A stretch of DNA of 64,000 nucleotides from Microbulbifer sp. MKSA007 (lineage in GTDB: Bacteria > Pseudomonadota > Gammaproteobacteria > Pseudomonadales > Cellvibrionaceae). The stretch covers positions 2,563,501 through 2,627,500 of the forward strand of contig CP128433.1 in assembly GCA_032615215.1 (NCBI GenBank), given 5' to 3'. Positions 8,102 through 16,557 of this stretch are shown here, piece by piece; the first letter of the stretch is position 1; every line of letters starts with the position of its first letter. The notes under the pieces are model-generated. The model worked only from the letters and a program-made list of their open reading frames with translations. It searched no databases and was not told where the DNA came from. The translations under genes and the position numbers were made by a program.

Positions 8102-8615
8102 AGAAGTGTCCGGTTGGAGTTGACCACAACACTTTTTAACTTTACTGTTATTTTTTTCTTGGGCTATTCCTAATTGCATCATATTTTGTGATTCAGTTTA
8201 ATTCGGCTACTAGAGCCCCTTGTTCTAATTTGCAGTCTTTATCTAAAGACGAAGTGTTATTGGAGCAGTTATGGAGTGGTGTGGAAAATGTACTTAGTAA
8301 TTTCTCAAATTATCGAGTAGATCACTCAAGAGTTGGATTGATGTACGCTGAGAATGCGTACAATAACTTTGATATTGATTGGGAATTATTTGATATCCCC
8401 GTTAATATTGCTTCACTAGAATTTCATGGAAGAAATATCGATTATGGTCATTTTGAAGTCTCACAGGTTGAGAGCATAAAAGTTGGTTATGGTTATAGAC
8501 ACTATTTGGAATTCAAGCTAGCTCCCCACTCGGTTGGTGCAGATCAAGAAAAAGTAAATGATAAATTAAGATATACGGAAGTTCTTATTGAGTGTAGGGA
8601 GTAATTGCACAAAAC

Positions 8616-8897
8616 ATGCGACAGCAAAGGGCAAATGAAATTGCTGCTGAGGTAACGAAACAGGGGTACTTCCTTAATAAAGGAGAAACGGGTCTACTAT
8701 ATGAGTTAAATTCGGACCTTGAGTTAAAGGTAAAGTTGGATGCACGGTACTTAACTGTTGATATGAAGAGTTGGTTAAATCAAGGAAATTGGCTCAGAAA
8801 TCTAAACACGTTAACTGGACCTACTTCTTGTTTACATTGCGGTACAGGATATAAAACAGATTTTTACGGAGATGTAAATGTGAGGATTTTCAAATGA
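8616..8897 (+). CDS. Hypothetical soluble protein
   Basis: A 93-residue AT-rich ORF (RANEIAAEVTKQGYFLNKGE) with a late CLHCG motif but no second Cys pair to form a zinc site. No signal peptide or membrane segment. It starts 11 bases after the broken immunity gene and overlaps the next gene by four bases (ATGA at 8894), so the three look like one transcript. The context suggests an accessory or orphan immunity gene of the RHS locus. Family not recognised. Confidence 0.55.
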   Translation: MRQQRANEIAAEVTKQGYFLNKGETGLLYELNSDLELKVKLDARYLTVDMKSWLNQGNWLRNLNTLTGPTSCLHCGTGYKTDFYGDVNVRIFK

Positions 8898-9364
8898 TGT
8901 TATCTAGAAGAGTCTATTTGATTGGCTTACCTCTATTACTAGCTCTGTTAGTATTTGGGTATTGGGTTGTGGGTGACCCACTATCTCCATTTATTTATAC
9001 TAAAACAGATGATTTTTATAGCCATATATCAAAAGAAGACTCTCCAGATCAGCAACTAAAAATGGTAGTTCCTTATGGAGTGTTTTTTGTCAAAAAGGAA
9101 GGGAGTTGGGTGCATGTAGCACGAATGGATGTTTCGGTTATTGAGTGCGATGCTTTCAATGGAAAACGGGACGAAGGCACGATATACAAAAAGCATTTGG
9201 AATATTGGTTTTTAGATTTAGATACAGAGAAAGTAATTGGTCCGTTGGATGAAGCTAGAAGGCAGCAATTTATAAAATCAAATGAATTGCAAGAATATGC
9301 AACCAAAATTCCTGAGTCATACTTAAAATATGTAAATGACTATGAGTCGGCGTGTGGCGACTAA
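8894..9364 (+). CDS. Hypothetical membrane-anchored protein
   Basis: A 156-residue protein with one N-terminal hydrophobic segment (VYLIGLPLLLALLVFGYWVV) after MMLSRR, then a soluble, probably periplasmic domain with two cysteines (IECDAF and ESACGD). The start overlaps the preceding stop by four bases. The topology (single anchor, outside domain) resembles the rebuilt immunity protein two genes upstream. No family recognised, and a role in immunity is only suggested by position. Confidence 0.6.
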   Translation: MMLSRRVYLIGLPLLLALLVFGYWVVGDPLSPFIYTKTDDFYSHISKEDSPDQQLKMVVPYGVFFVKKEGSWVHVARMDVSVIECDAFNGKRDEGTIYKKHLEYWFLDLDTEKVIGPLDEARRQQFIKSNELQEYATKIPESYLKYVNDYESACGD

Positions 9365-9387
9365 CCCTTAGTGTATAAGCTATTATT

Positions 9388-9563
9388 CTGGACACCCAAA
9401 GACTGGAGAGAAGTGCGAGCCGTGTTTTTAGTGCCAGCTCTAGCGACTATTTCTTTCTGATTTAGTGTTAAGGTGCAGTGGAAGACTGAGAAAATATACT
9501 TGGGTTGGAAATCGTGGTTTGGATACAAGCCGGGAAGAGAAGTATCGATAGATTGGGTGGTAA
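9388..9563 (-). repeat. RAYT 3' flank repeat, copy B
   Basis: Nearly the same sequence as 3328-3506, starting TTCTGGACACCCAAAG and reaching the end of the transposase fragment. It marks this as the same family of mobile unit. No ORF is seen in it. Confidence 0.6.
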
Positions 9564-10430
9564 CTAGCAGGGTGCTGAAGAAAGGAAGCGCCGACAGTCG
9601 CCTATACCGTGCACCCAGCGTTTATTGAGCTGTATACAGGCTTGCTGTACTGTCTCTACTGATCCCACCAATCCTTTAAAGCGACTTTCAAAGTTTCTGT
9701 TGAGGTATAGCCAGTGTATTGGTGAGATGCCTAGTTGTTTGAGGATGGGTGGCGTACTTTCAGCAATATAACCTCGTTTTCTGGGGTCTAGATGTCGACC
9801 ACTCCAGTCCACTAGCTCTAAATAGTGATCCAGCCGAAAGGGCAGCCCTTTAGGCCTATTCAGGCGCTCATTGCCAACAAACGGTATTAAGTCTTTGGGC
9901 TACTCACCTGAGATTGCTGCACGAATGCGTTGTTGGATCGAGGTGTGATTAGAATCTTCTGGCGTTTTTGCCATATTGGCATGGATAGGGTTGAGGTCGA
10001 CATAGGTCATACAGGCGGCGAGGGCTCTTTCATCTAATAAAGCCTGGGACTTGAAACGACCTTCCCAAAAGCGGCCTGTACAATTATCTTCAGTATTGGC
10101 CTGACGGGCTATAGACTCGTTTAAACAGCGCAAAAACCAGCTAAGATCCATCAAGCGATCTCGCCATAGAGCGATGATTCCCTTTAGTTATCAGTGATCG
10201 CGGGTACCCCTTTAAGACTATGCAGCTCCAATTTGTAAGTCTTGAATAGTTTTTGCCTATGAAAGATCACATCGGAGTCAGGCCAACTCAACGCTTTCTC
10301 TTGGTCGATAAAAATTACGATATGGTAGCGGTTACTCATTACTGCATAGACCACGATATCAAGAGCGAAGATTGAAACTAGATCATCCATCCTGGATTCA
10401 ATCCGCTTGCGGTCATGTTCACAGTCATTG
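9564..10430 (-). pseudogene. RAYT-type transposase remnant B, longest copy
   Basis: Minus-strand pieces together cover most of a REP-associated tyrosine transposase-like protein. The N-terminal part is around 10184-10430 (VVYAVMSNRYHIVIFI), the middle at 9900-10154 (SWFLRCLNESIARQ, GRFWEGRFKSQALLDERAL) and the C-terminal part at 9564-9850 (FRLDHYLELVDWSGRH). It is dead. The HUH pair usually seen as NHYH reads NRYH, a frame break or stop lies near 10160-10184, and a TAG near 9897 replaces an expected CAG between AISGE and PKDLIPF. Copies A, C and D are shorter relatives. Confidence 0.75.
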
Positions 10431-10639
10431 CAAGATTATGAATACACGGCAAGCTCAATTATAGCTATCTATAGATTGGTACTATTTGTGTGTAAAATTA
10501 AAAAATATCAAGAAAATTATCTTGACCTCTTTCCACTCTATATGGTTAATTTAACTCCATAATATGACAAATAAATAGTATCTTATTGTTTTTAATATTG
10601 AGCCGATTTTTATATGGGCTAAAAGAGAAGAGTATTTCG
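10431..10639. other. Intergenic stretch, AT-rich
   Basis: About 200 bases with no ORF, between the transposase remnant and a lipoprotein gene. TTGACC at 10523 with TATGGT or TAATATGAC nearby could form a promoter for the lipoprotein, but no clear pair stands out. AAAAGAGAAGAG near 10621 is the likely ribosome binding region. Confidence 0.3.
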
Positions 10640-11236
10640 ATGATCAAAAAAATAGGTGTGATTACTTTATTGCTATTTTTAGCTTCATGTGGATCTCTCC
10701 CTTTTAATATTCCAAGCAATTACGTGCTTAATCCACAGTCCGGAAAGGGAGTGGCTGTTTTTTCAGTTACTGAAAATTGTCCTTCCAATATGAGTATAAA
10801 ATATAGAAAATTAGGAGGAAGATCAGAGGAAGCTATTGCTATTAATCAGGAGAGTGCTCTTCGCCCTGCACCTTTGCAGTGGGAGTTTCCTTGTGGCAGG
10901 GTAATAATGCGAGAGCTTTCTGCAGGCGATTATGAATTCTCCTCGTTTATTTTAGTTGATCCCATCCCTGGAGTTACTTATATAAAACCAAGGAGGCTAC
11001 CTGAGAAAAAGTTTACTATTGAGTCAGGGCGGATTACATATGCTGGTCATTTGAAGTTTACTTTCAGTGATAGCTTTGCAACGTTCTCATTAGAAATTGA
11101 GAATCAATGGGAGAGAGATTCTGAATACCTCCACTTACATGCTCCAAAAGTTGATAGTAGTCTAACTATTTTTCAGGTTGATCTTGAGGGTGAGGTTTTT
11201 TCTGGGAAAGCCACAGGTGTAAACATTATTTACTAA
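10640..11236 (+). CDS. Hypothetical lipoprotein
   Basis: A 198-residue protein with a type II signal peptide: MIKKIGVITLLLF then lipobox LASC, so Cys 17 would be lipidated. I chose ATG 10640 over the TTG at 10586 because it places a normal lipoprotein signal at the N-terminus and follows a purine-rich ribosome binding site. The mature part is beta-rich in appearance (KGVAVFSVTENCPSN, GDYEFSSFILVDPIPG) and recalls DUF2846-like lipoproteins, but I cannot confirm that. It stands alone on the plus strand between transposon remnants. Confidence 0.65.
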   Translation: MIKKIGVITLLLFLASCGSLPFNIPSNYVLNPQSGKGVAVFSVTENCPSNMSIKYRKLGGRSEEAIAINQESALRPAPLQWEFPCGRVIMRELSAGDYEFSSFILVDPIPGVTYIKPRRLPEKKFTIESGRITYAGHLKFTFSDSFATFSLEIENQWERDSEYLHLHAPKVDSSLTIFQVDLEGEVFSGKATGVNIIY

Positions 11237-11334
11237 ATAAATGACAGTGAATTTAGTGTTCTGCATGTGTTGGAGTAATTGATTCGGAATCCTCACATGT
11301 TAAGGGTGACTTTTGTGGGTGTCTTAACTTATTA

Positions 11335-11590
11335 AACTGATCACCGGTATCGATGGTCTCAGTGTGGGCTGCGACAGCAACAACCAATTCAGTCGCATCT
11401 AACGCAACGGCATAGTGGTCAGTGCTTCTATGGCACCCATATTGATGCTTATAAGGAGATTGAGACAGAAGGGAGTAACATTACCACCAGGAGTTTCGCT
11501 AAAGAGCGCACTGCTTAAGGTGGCTATCTGGTAATACTCATGAAAACGAAACCACCGAGCACAGCACCCTGATTGCGATAAAGTCAATGT
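11335..11590 (+). pseudogene. Third RHS remnant
   Basis: CTGATCACCGGTATCGATGG opens a stretch aligned to the RHS shell at about 1210-1490 (LITGIDGLSVG, then RNGIVV). It carries many substitutions, a stop (TAA) at the isoleucine-glutamate position, and a deletion of about 50 bases after ATTACCACC. It is a small, heavily decayed relic, evidence for repeated RHS duplication here. Confidence 0.65.
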
Positions 11591-11619
11591 TTTGCTGGTA
11601 TACTCAGTCGTGCGAGTAC

Positions 11620-11960
11620 GGGGGAACTCTCTCAGAAATGGCGCCGTACTTTCTGGGGTTTCAATGTCGACCACTCCAGACTATTAGCTCTAAATAGTGA
11701 TCCAGTCGAAAGGGAAGCCACTTAGGTATATTCAGTCGCTCATCTCCTACAAGTGGTAATAGCTCTTTAGGCTGTTCGTCTGTAATTGCTGCATGAAAAC
11801 GTCATTGAGTCTAGGTGTGATCAGAACTTTCTGGGGTTGTTGCCATTTTGGCTCAGATAGAATTGAGATCGATATAGGCCATGCAGGCGATGAGGGCTCT
11901 CTCATCAAGTAAAGTTTGGAACTTAAAGCGTCTTTCCTAGAAGCAACTTACCTATTGCAC
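11620..11960 (-). pseudogene. RAYT-type transposase remnant C
   Basis: The minus strand can be read in pieces as the same protein as remnant B: PKELLPLVGDERLN, LPFRLDHYLELI and ACMAYID. Several stops and frame breaks are present. It begins right after the RHS relic and ends near the promoter region of the first acyltransferase gene. Confidence 0.6.
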
Positions 11961-11989
11961 CGGTATCTATGAGCTTTGTGCAGATCTAG

Positions 11990-12086
11990 TGGTTATGTAG
12001 AATCGATTATTATAAATGTTGCGTGGGTGTAGCGCGTCCTCGTTCTATACTATTGGCAGTAATCTCCCGACTGGGAAGAGCCTGCA
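11990..12086 (+). promoter_or_regulatory. Conserved upstream region of acyltransferase copy 1
   Basis: This stretch closely matches 14632-14728 before copy 2, including TAGAATCGATT, TATAAATGTT, TCTCGTTCTATACTATTG and the block CTCCCGACTGGGAAGAGCC ending at the ATG. The shared TCTATACTATTG could be a -10 region, and GGGAAGAG is the likely ribosome binding site. Conservation in both copies supports a promoter. Confidence 0.5.
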
Positions 12087-13393
12087 ATGAATAAAGTAAA
12101 ACCTTTTCGGAAGCTTGGGGCTCAGGAAGCACTCTTTGTAGAGTTGACCGAAAAGTCTAACGGTGCAGTTCAACTAGCCGTCTTCTTCAGGACCTGTAGG
12201 TCTCTGGGTGTTGAAGAATTACTAAAGGGAATGGAATTTCTCCATAATCTGCACCCAATGCTCCGTTCTCGTGTAGAAAAAAATCATCATGCTTATTGGT
12301 TCTGTGATGTAGCTTTTAAAGCTATTCCTTTTGAAATAAAGCATGATGCATTGCCTTTAAATTATCAGGAAGAGTTTAAGCGATTAGGAAGTAAAGTTCT
12401 TGAGCTGGATAAATATGCTTATCGTTTCACGGTTTATGTGAATGAGCATGAAGAAGTAAAGTGGATTGCTTTTATGGTAAGCCATGCTGCCATGGATGGA
12501 CGCTCCTTATTACTCCTAGTTAGAGATTTGGATCGGTACTTGAGAGGCGGGGCTGAAGATGAATCCTCTGCTTCGATAATGAAAAAATCGGTGGTGGATT
12601 ATGTTAGTTCCATAAAACACCTTAATAAAAGACAGTTGGCAGTTGGTGACGGAAATGATATTTCTCCAAAGTGGCCTGTAGAGCAGGCAGTAAATGCTTC
12701 CCTTCGAAAGGGATGTTCTATGTATCGGGTCCTACCCAAAAAATTATTTTCTCTTTTGTATTTACTTTCAAAACATGAGAATGTGCAGGTCACCTCTATC
12801 TATAATGCCATTGCGATTATAGCCGCCCAGTCATTACCAGGTTTCCGCTCAACAGCAGAGTTAATGTTGCCTATAAATGCACAATGTTTGTGTAAACACC
12901 AGATAGAACGGGATGTTATTGGGGAATGTACAATTGCGTTAACTATATCCTTATCATCAAATGAAACTAGTCTTGACTTATTGAGCCTCGCACGTTTAAT
13001 TCAAAGAAAATTCTATTTACAGGTGAGGCGAGGGAATTTTTTAAACCTCCAATTGTGCCCGATTACAGCCTTGTTGATATTAAACATTTGGCTAAAGATT
13101 CTAGTGCTGCTAAAGGTTACTTTCCCTCTGGGATTTGCGTATCCAATGTAGGAGATATAGGTGAGTATACGGGCCCTTTGGAGTTCTTTGACTTTGGTGT
13201 AGTTATGACGGTACAAACACATGGAGAACACCCGATCATGCTAGTGACTTGTACAATAGATGGAGAAGGGGTGTTCGTTTTTGGATATTGCGAACCGCTA
13301 GTTAGCAAAGAAAGTGCTCTAAAGTATGTAGAAAAATATATGAAGACACTAAGAGACTTTTCCGAGAGCAATGATTTACATATAAGTTATTGA
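12087..13393 (+). pseudogene. Condensation-type acyltransferase, copy 1, broken by a 1-base loss
   Basis: Closely similar to the intact 434-residue paralogue at 14729-16033. The N-terminal 320 residues are in frame from ATG 12087 and contain LHPMLRSRVE and the catalytic-type HAAMDG (H133, D137, G138), the HxxxDG motif of condensation and PapA-like acyltransferases. At 13037-13042 a run of six T stands where the paralogue has seven. The frame then shifts and stops at 13151, while the correct C-terminal part (VPDYSL, SNVGDI, FFDFGV) continues in the next frame to 13393. It could be a real pseudogene or a homopolymer base-call error; everything else about the gene looks intact. Confidence 0.85.
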
Positions 13394-13539
13394 TCTGCAA
13401 AGGATAATGTGAGATTACAAGATCTACCCACAATATCTATATTGAGATCAGAATAGGTCAACACTTGTGTTTTACTGCTTCAACTATCCTCTTCATTAGT
13501 CTGGAAGCATCAGTTTTCAAAATAATTCAGGAGGCCTGA

Positions 13540-13635
13540 ATGTTGAATGAAGATGTTAGCAGTGGTGGTAGTGGACCGGGTGTTGCGGTAGTAAGCGATA
13601 TCTATATAGGGGGCATGTGCTTGCACAGTATTTGA
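13540..13635 (+). CDS. Possible small ORF with a strong ribosome binding site
   Basis: A perfect AGGAGG at 13529-13534 precedes ATG 13540 by five bases. The ORF is 31 codons (MLNEDVSSGGSGPGVAVVSD then IYIGGMCLHSI). Gly-rich, no known domain. The next frame continues protein-like (VFDPAGPNVSIFVT), so it may be the start of a longer gene broken by a frameshift. Evidence is only the signal and the sequence character. Confidence 0.3.
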   Translation: MLNEDVSSGGSGPGVAVVSDIYIGGMCLHSI

Positions 13636-13710
13636 TCCTGCTGGTCCTAATGTGTCAATATTTGTAACGCTTTCGCTACGAATTGTGCGACTTTTTTTAA
13701 TCTAGTTGGA

Positions 13711-13992
13711 TTGTATCTGTACCAAGGAATACTGATGGTGGTAGTAGGTTGCTTTGGAGGGCTTCCATATACTCTGTTAATAGTGCGATATAATTACTTT
13801 AGAAAAAAGATTGAGTTATGGGCAAAATCAAATAACGTAGAAATTTTAAGTATAGAAAATAACAACCTAATCAAGAGTAAGTTGATTTGGAAGGTGTCCG
13901 ATATTCAAGATGTATTTTATTTGCAGGGGCGCGATGAAGAATATTGGGTGGCATGTGGGTCATGGTTTTGGGGGCGTTCAATCGTGAGTTGA
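13711..13992 (+). CDS. Hypothetical small membrane protein
   Basis: Up to 93 residues from TTG 13711; the ATG at 13735 is an equal candidate (MVVVGCFGGLPYTLLIVRYN). One N-terminal hydrophobic segment, then a basic stretch and a short soluble part ending in an unusual aromatic tail (WVACGSWFWGRS). AT-rich like its neighbours. No family recognised. It lies between the two acyltransferase copies, with about 300 bases of non-coding or decayed sequence on each side. Confidence 0.45.
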   Translation: MYLYQGILMVVVGCFGGLPYTLLIVRYNYFRKKIELWAKSNNVEILSIENNNLIKSKLIWKVSDIQDVFYLQGRDEEYWVACGSWFWGRSIVS

Positions 13993-14300
13993 AAGTACAT
14001 AGAGAGTCTAACGGGAGTTTAAGGTTAGTTGCTTCCTGATGAATACAATATTTGACTAAAGGGAGTGGTTGATCCTAAATGATAAATCCAGGACACCAAA
14101 AGACTAGAGATGAGAGCTAGTTATATTATTGTAACCGGTACCGAGGGATGTTTCCCTTCAAGTCAGGGCAAAGGTATGGTAAAAAATTAAAAAAACCTAG
14201 TTGTGCGATGGAACCCATTAGGTTCGATAAACGCGGCAAGGAGAAGTAACTAGAGGTTGGGGTGATAGTTAACAGTCGCTGAGGAAGTGGATTGATATTT
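13993..14300. other. Decayed repeat sequence, no gene
   Basis: CCAGGACACCAAAAGACTAG near 14087 is a degraded start of the RAYT flank repeat. The block around 14190-14250 (GCAAGGAGAAGTAACTAGA) recurs at 16190-16220, in each case downstream of an acyltransferase copy. This suggests that the duplicated unit included flanking sequence. No ORF is supported. Confidence 0.4.
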
Positions 14301-14534
14301 ATGAACCTTAATAGGCTCTTATTGTTTTGTTATTGGTTGGTCATATTCTTAATGGTTGTGTTGATTGATTTAACAAATGTTATTGCACATGTGTATTCAC
14401 TGTTTTTTGATTCAGAGAATGAAAAGTCAATCAACTCAATTCAGATGGGGTGCAAGGTCGGATTTGTAGTTGTTGCTTATCATTTGTTTGTATTTGTTAG
14501 GCGGAGAATATTGAGCGGCGTTGACAGTAAGTGA
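14301..14534 (+). CDS. Hypothetical small two-helix membrane protein
   Basis: A 77-residue ORF from ATG 14301 (MNLNRLLLFCYWLVIFLMVV) with a second hydrophobic stretch (VGFVVVAYHLFVFV) and a basic end (RRRILSG). TTG 14292 is a possible earlier start. No ribosome binding site stands out except GAGGAAGTGG about 15 bases upstream. No family recognised; perhaps an orphan immunity-type or cassette-type gene. Confidence 0.4.
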   Translation: MNLNRLLLFCYWLVIFLMVVLIDLTNVIAHVYSLFFDSENEKSINSIQMGCKVGFVVVAYHLFVFVRRRILSGVDSK

Positions 14535-14631
14535 AAGTTCATGAAGGTCCTGAAAGATATCATCAATAAGTAGGTGGAAAGAGATCCCATTACCTATGGC
14601 GCCGAGATCTATAAGGTTTGTGAGAGTCTCG

Positions 14632-14728
14632 TGGTTATCTAGAATCGATTGTTATAAATGTTACAAGGGTATAGCGCTTTCTCGTTCTATACTATTGACA
14701 GTGATCTCCCGACTGGGAAGAGCCTGCA
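14632..14728 (+). promoter_or_regulatory. Conserved upstream region of acyltransferase copy 2
   Basis: Counterpart of 11990-12086: TAGAATCGATTG, TATAAATGTTAC, TCTCGTTCTATACTATTG and the block CTCCCGACTGGGAAGAGCC ending at the ATG. The two copies are about 2.6 kb apart and in the same direction, so they could be co-regulated. Confidence 0.5.
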
Positions 14729-16033
14729 ATGAAAAATACAAAACCTTTTCGTGAGCTTGGAGCTCAGGAAGCACTCTCTGTAGAGTTGACTGAAAAGTCA
14801 AATGGCGCAGTTCAACTAGCTGTCTTCTTCAGGGTATGTAATTCTCTCGGTATCGAAGAATTACTAAAGGGAATGGAATACCTCCATAACCTGCACCCAA
14901 TGCTCCGCTCTCGTATAGAAAAAAATGATCATGCCTATTGGTTCTGTGATGTGGGGTTTGAAACTATTCCTTTTGAAATAAAGCATGATGCAATGCCTTT
15001 AAATTATCAGGAAGAGTTCAGGCGCTTAGGAAGTAAAGTTCTTGAGCTGGATAAATATGTGTATCGTTTCACGGTTTATATGAATGAGCAGGAAGAAGTA
15101 AAGTGGATTGCTTTTATGGTAAGCCATGCTGCCATGGATGGACGCTCCTTATTAATCTTGGTTAGAGATTTGGATCGGTTCTTGAGAGGGGGTTCAGGAA
15201 GTAAACCCTCTGCTTCGATCATGCAAAAATCGGTGGTGGAGTATGTTAGTTCCATGAAACACCTTAAAAAAAGACAATCGGCAGTTGGTGGCGGAAATGA
15301 CGTTTCTCCAAAGTGGCCAGTAGAGCAGGCAGCAAACGCCTCCCTTAGAATGGGATGTTCTATGTACCGTGTCCTCCCTAAAAAATTATGTTCCTATTTA
15401 CATTTAATTTCAAAGCGTGAGAATGTTCAGGTTACCTCTATTTATAATGCCATTGCTGTTATTGCTGCCCAGTCATTACCAAGTTTTCGCTCAACAACAG
15501 AGTTAACGTTACCTATAAATGCACAATATTTGTGTAAACGCCAGATAGATCGAGATGTTATAGGGGAATGTACAGCTGTATTAACCATATCCTTATCATC
15601 AGATGAAAATAGTCTCGACTTATTAAACCTCGCACGTTTAATTCAAAGAAAAGTTTATTTGCAATTGCGAAATGGGCATTTTTTTAAACCTCCACTTGTG
15701 CCTGATTACAGCCTTGATGAGATCAAAGATTTGGCTAAAAATTCTAGTGCTGAGAAAGACTATTTCCCCTCTGGGATTTGTGTATCCAATGTAGGGGATA
15801 TCAGTGAGTATACAGGCCCCTTAATGTTCTTTGACTTTGGTGTGGCTATGACTGTTCAAACACATGGAGAACACCCCATAATGCTAGTGACTTGTACAAT
15901 AGATGGAGAAGGGGTGTTTGTTTTCGGGCATTGTGAACCGCTAGTTAGCAAAGAAAGTGCTTTAAAGTATGTAGAAAAATATATGAAGACACTAAGAGAG
16001 TTTTCCGAGAGCAGTGATCTTTATGCAAGTTAG
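14729..16033 (+). CDS. Stand-alone condensation/PapA-like acyltransferase, copy 2
   Basis: An intact 434-residue protein. Like CoA- or carrier-dependent acyltransferases of the condensation superfamily it has LHPMLRSRIE in the N-terminal half, HAAMDG at about residues 133-138 (His general base), and DFGVAMTV late, in the position of the family's DFG-type structural motif. Such enzymes join an acyl group from CoA or a carrier protein to an alcohol or amine, as in PapA5 or free condensation domains. No carrier protein, adenylation or ketosynthase gene is nearby, so the substrate is unknown. No signal peptide. The start follows GGGAAGAG. Copy 1, at 12087, has lost its frame. Confidence 0.75.
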   Translation: MKNTKPFRELGAQEALSVELTEKSNGAVQLAVFFRVCNSLGIEELLKGMEYLHNLHPMLRSRIEKNDHAYWFCDVGFETIPFEIKHDAMPLNYQEEFRRLGSKVLELDKYVYRFTVYMNEQEEVKWIAFMVSHAAMDGRSLLILVRDLDRFLRGGSGSKPSASIMQKSVVEYVSSMKHLKKRQSAVGGGNDVSPKWPVEQAANASLRMGCSMYRVLPKKLCSYLHLISKRENVQVTSIYNAIAVIAAQSLPSFRSTTELTLPINAQYLCKRQIDRDVIGECTAVLTISLSSDENSLDLLNLARLIQRKVYLQLRNGHFFKPPLVPDYSLDEIKDLAKNSSAEKDYFPSGICVSNVGDISEYTGPLMFFDFGVAMTVQTHGEHPIMLVTCTIDGEGVFVFGHCEPLVSKESALKYVEKYMKTLREFSESSDLYAS

Positions 16034-16557
16034 CGATCGGTAGGGCATAACTCGATTTTAGTAAACAGGGTGTGGGTACAATCGTCATATTCAAGCGGGC
16101 GGCTATAGATTCTTACGCTCCACCACCAATTTGAAGTAACTTAGGGCTGCCAACCACCCTTGTGCGGTGAAGTCCAAAGGGTTTGATATAAACCGCAAGG
16201 AGAAGTAACTAGATATTATGTGGGGTTACGTCTGGCAGAAAGGAAGTGCCGACAATCGCTTATGCTGTATATCTGTTGAGGCAGAACTGGGGACAGGATT
16301 AATACTCTTGATCTTAAAGTGGTCAAAGCTCAGATTTCATATTATGAAGTTCATATTTTTTGTTACAGGGAAACTGACGCCGGCAGGCAAGTAATTACTG
16401 CGTCAAACTCTTTGGCTTGCCCAATAGGAAATGAATCAATCGGGGGCTAATGTTACATAGAGTCCTGCTCTGTAATGACCCGCCCGATACATAAATGAAG
16501 GCATCATTATTACCCCTCAGGCAGGTTTGACCTCTAATTGCCAAAGGTAGTGACAGT
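16034..16557. other. Intergenic region with transposon scraps
   Basis: About 520 bases without a gene. GCAAGGAGAAGTAACTAGA (about 16193) repeats 14230. CAGAAAGGAAGTGCCGACAA with TCGCTTATGCTGTA (16237-16271) is a short relic of the RAYT C-terminal coding end on the minus strand. The rest, up to the transporter, shows nothing I can name. Confidence 0.4.

Larger units (their letters stand above)
6900..8131 (+). mobile_element. IS3-family insertion sequence, copy 1 (1232 bp)
   Basis: Ends are imperfect inverted repeats: TGTAGTGGTCTAATCC... CCGGACACTTC at the left and the complement of TGTTGTGGTCAACTCC... CCGGACACTTC at the right. It is flanked by a 3-bp duplication CTT (6897-6899 and 8132-8134). 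It carries orfA and orfB in -1 relation with an A6G slippery site. The second copy at 45188-46419 has exactly the same length and identical proteins, and is also flanked by CTT. The near-identity points to recent movement. It splits the immunity gene described above. Confidence 0.93.
6885..8604 (+). pseudogene. Immunity gene of the second RHS, split by the IS element
   Basis: ATG 6885 overlaps the toxin stop by 8 bases. Five codons (MINKL) are read before the IS at 6900. After the IS and the second CTT duplication the frame continues FNFTVIFFLG, and with one base restored in the T run 8151-8157 it runs on as LFLIASYFVIQFNS into the long ORF that ends at 8604. The rebuilt protein is about 155 residues with an N-terminal membrane or signal segment and then a soluble domain (LEQLWSGVENVLSNF, YGYRHYLEFKL). 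The piece from GTG 8188 to 8604 is what remains open today. Function as immunity protein is inferred from the toxin overlap. No family recognised. Confidence 0.7.

Noticed and set aside
14087..16310. Possible CRISPR-like or regular repeats between the acyltransferases
   Set aside because: The repeated blocks are few, irregularly spaced and explained by one duplication of the acyltransferase unit plus transposon scraps.
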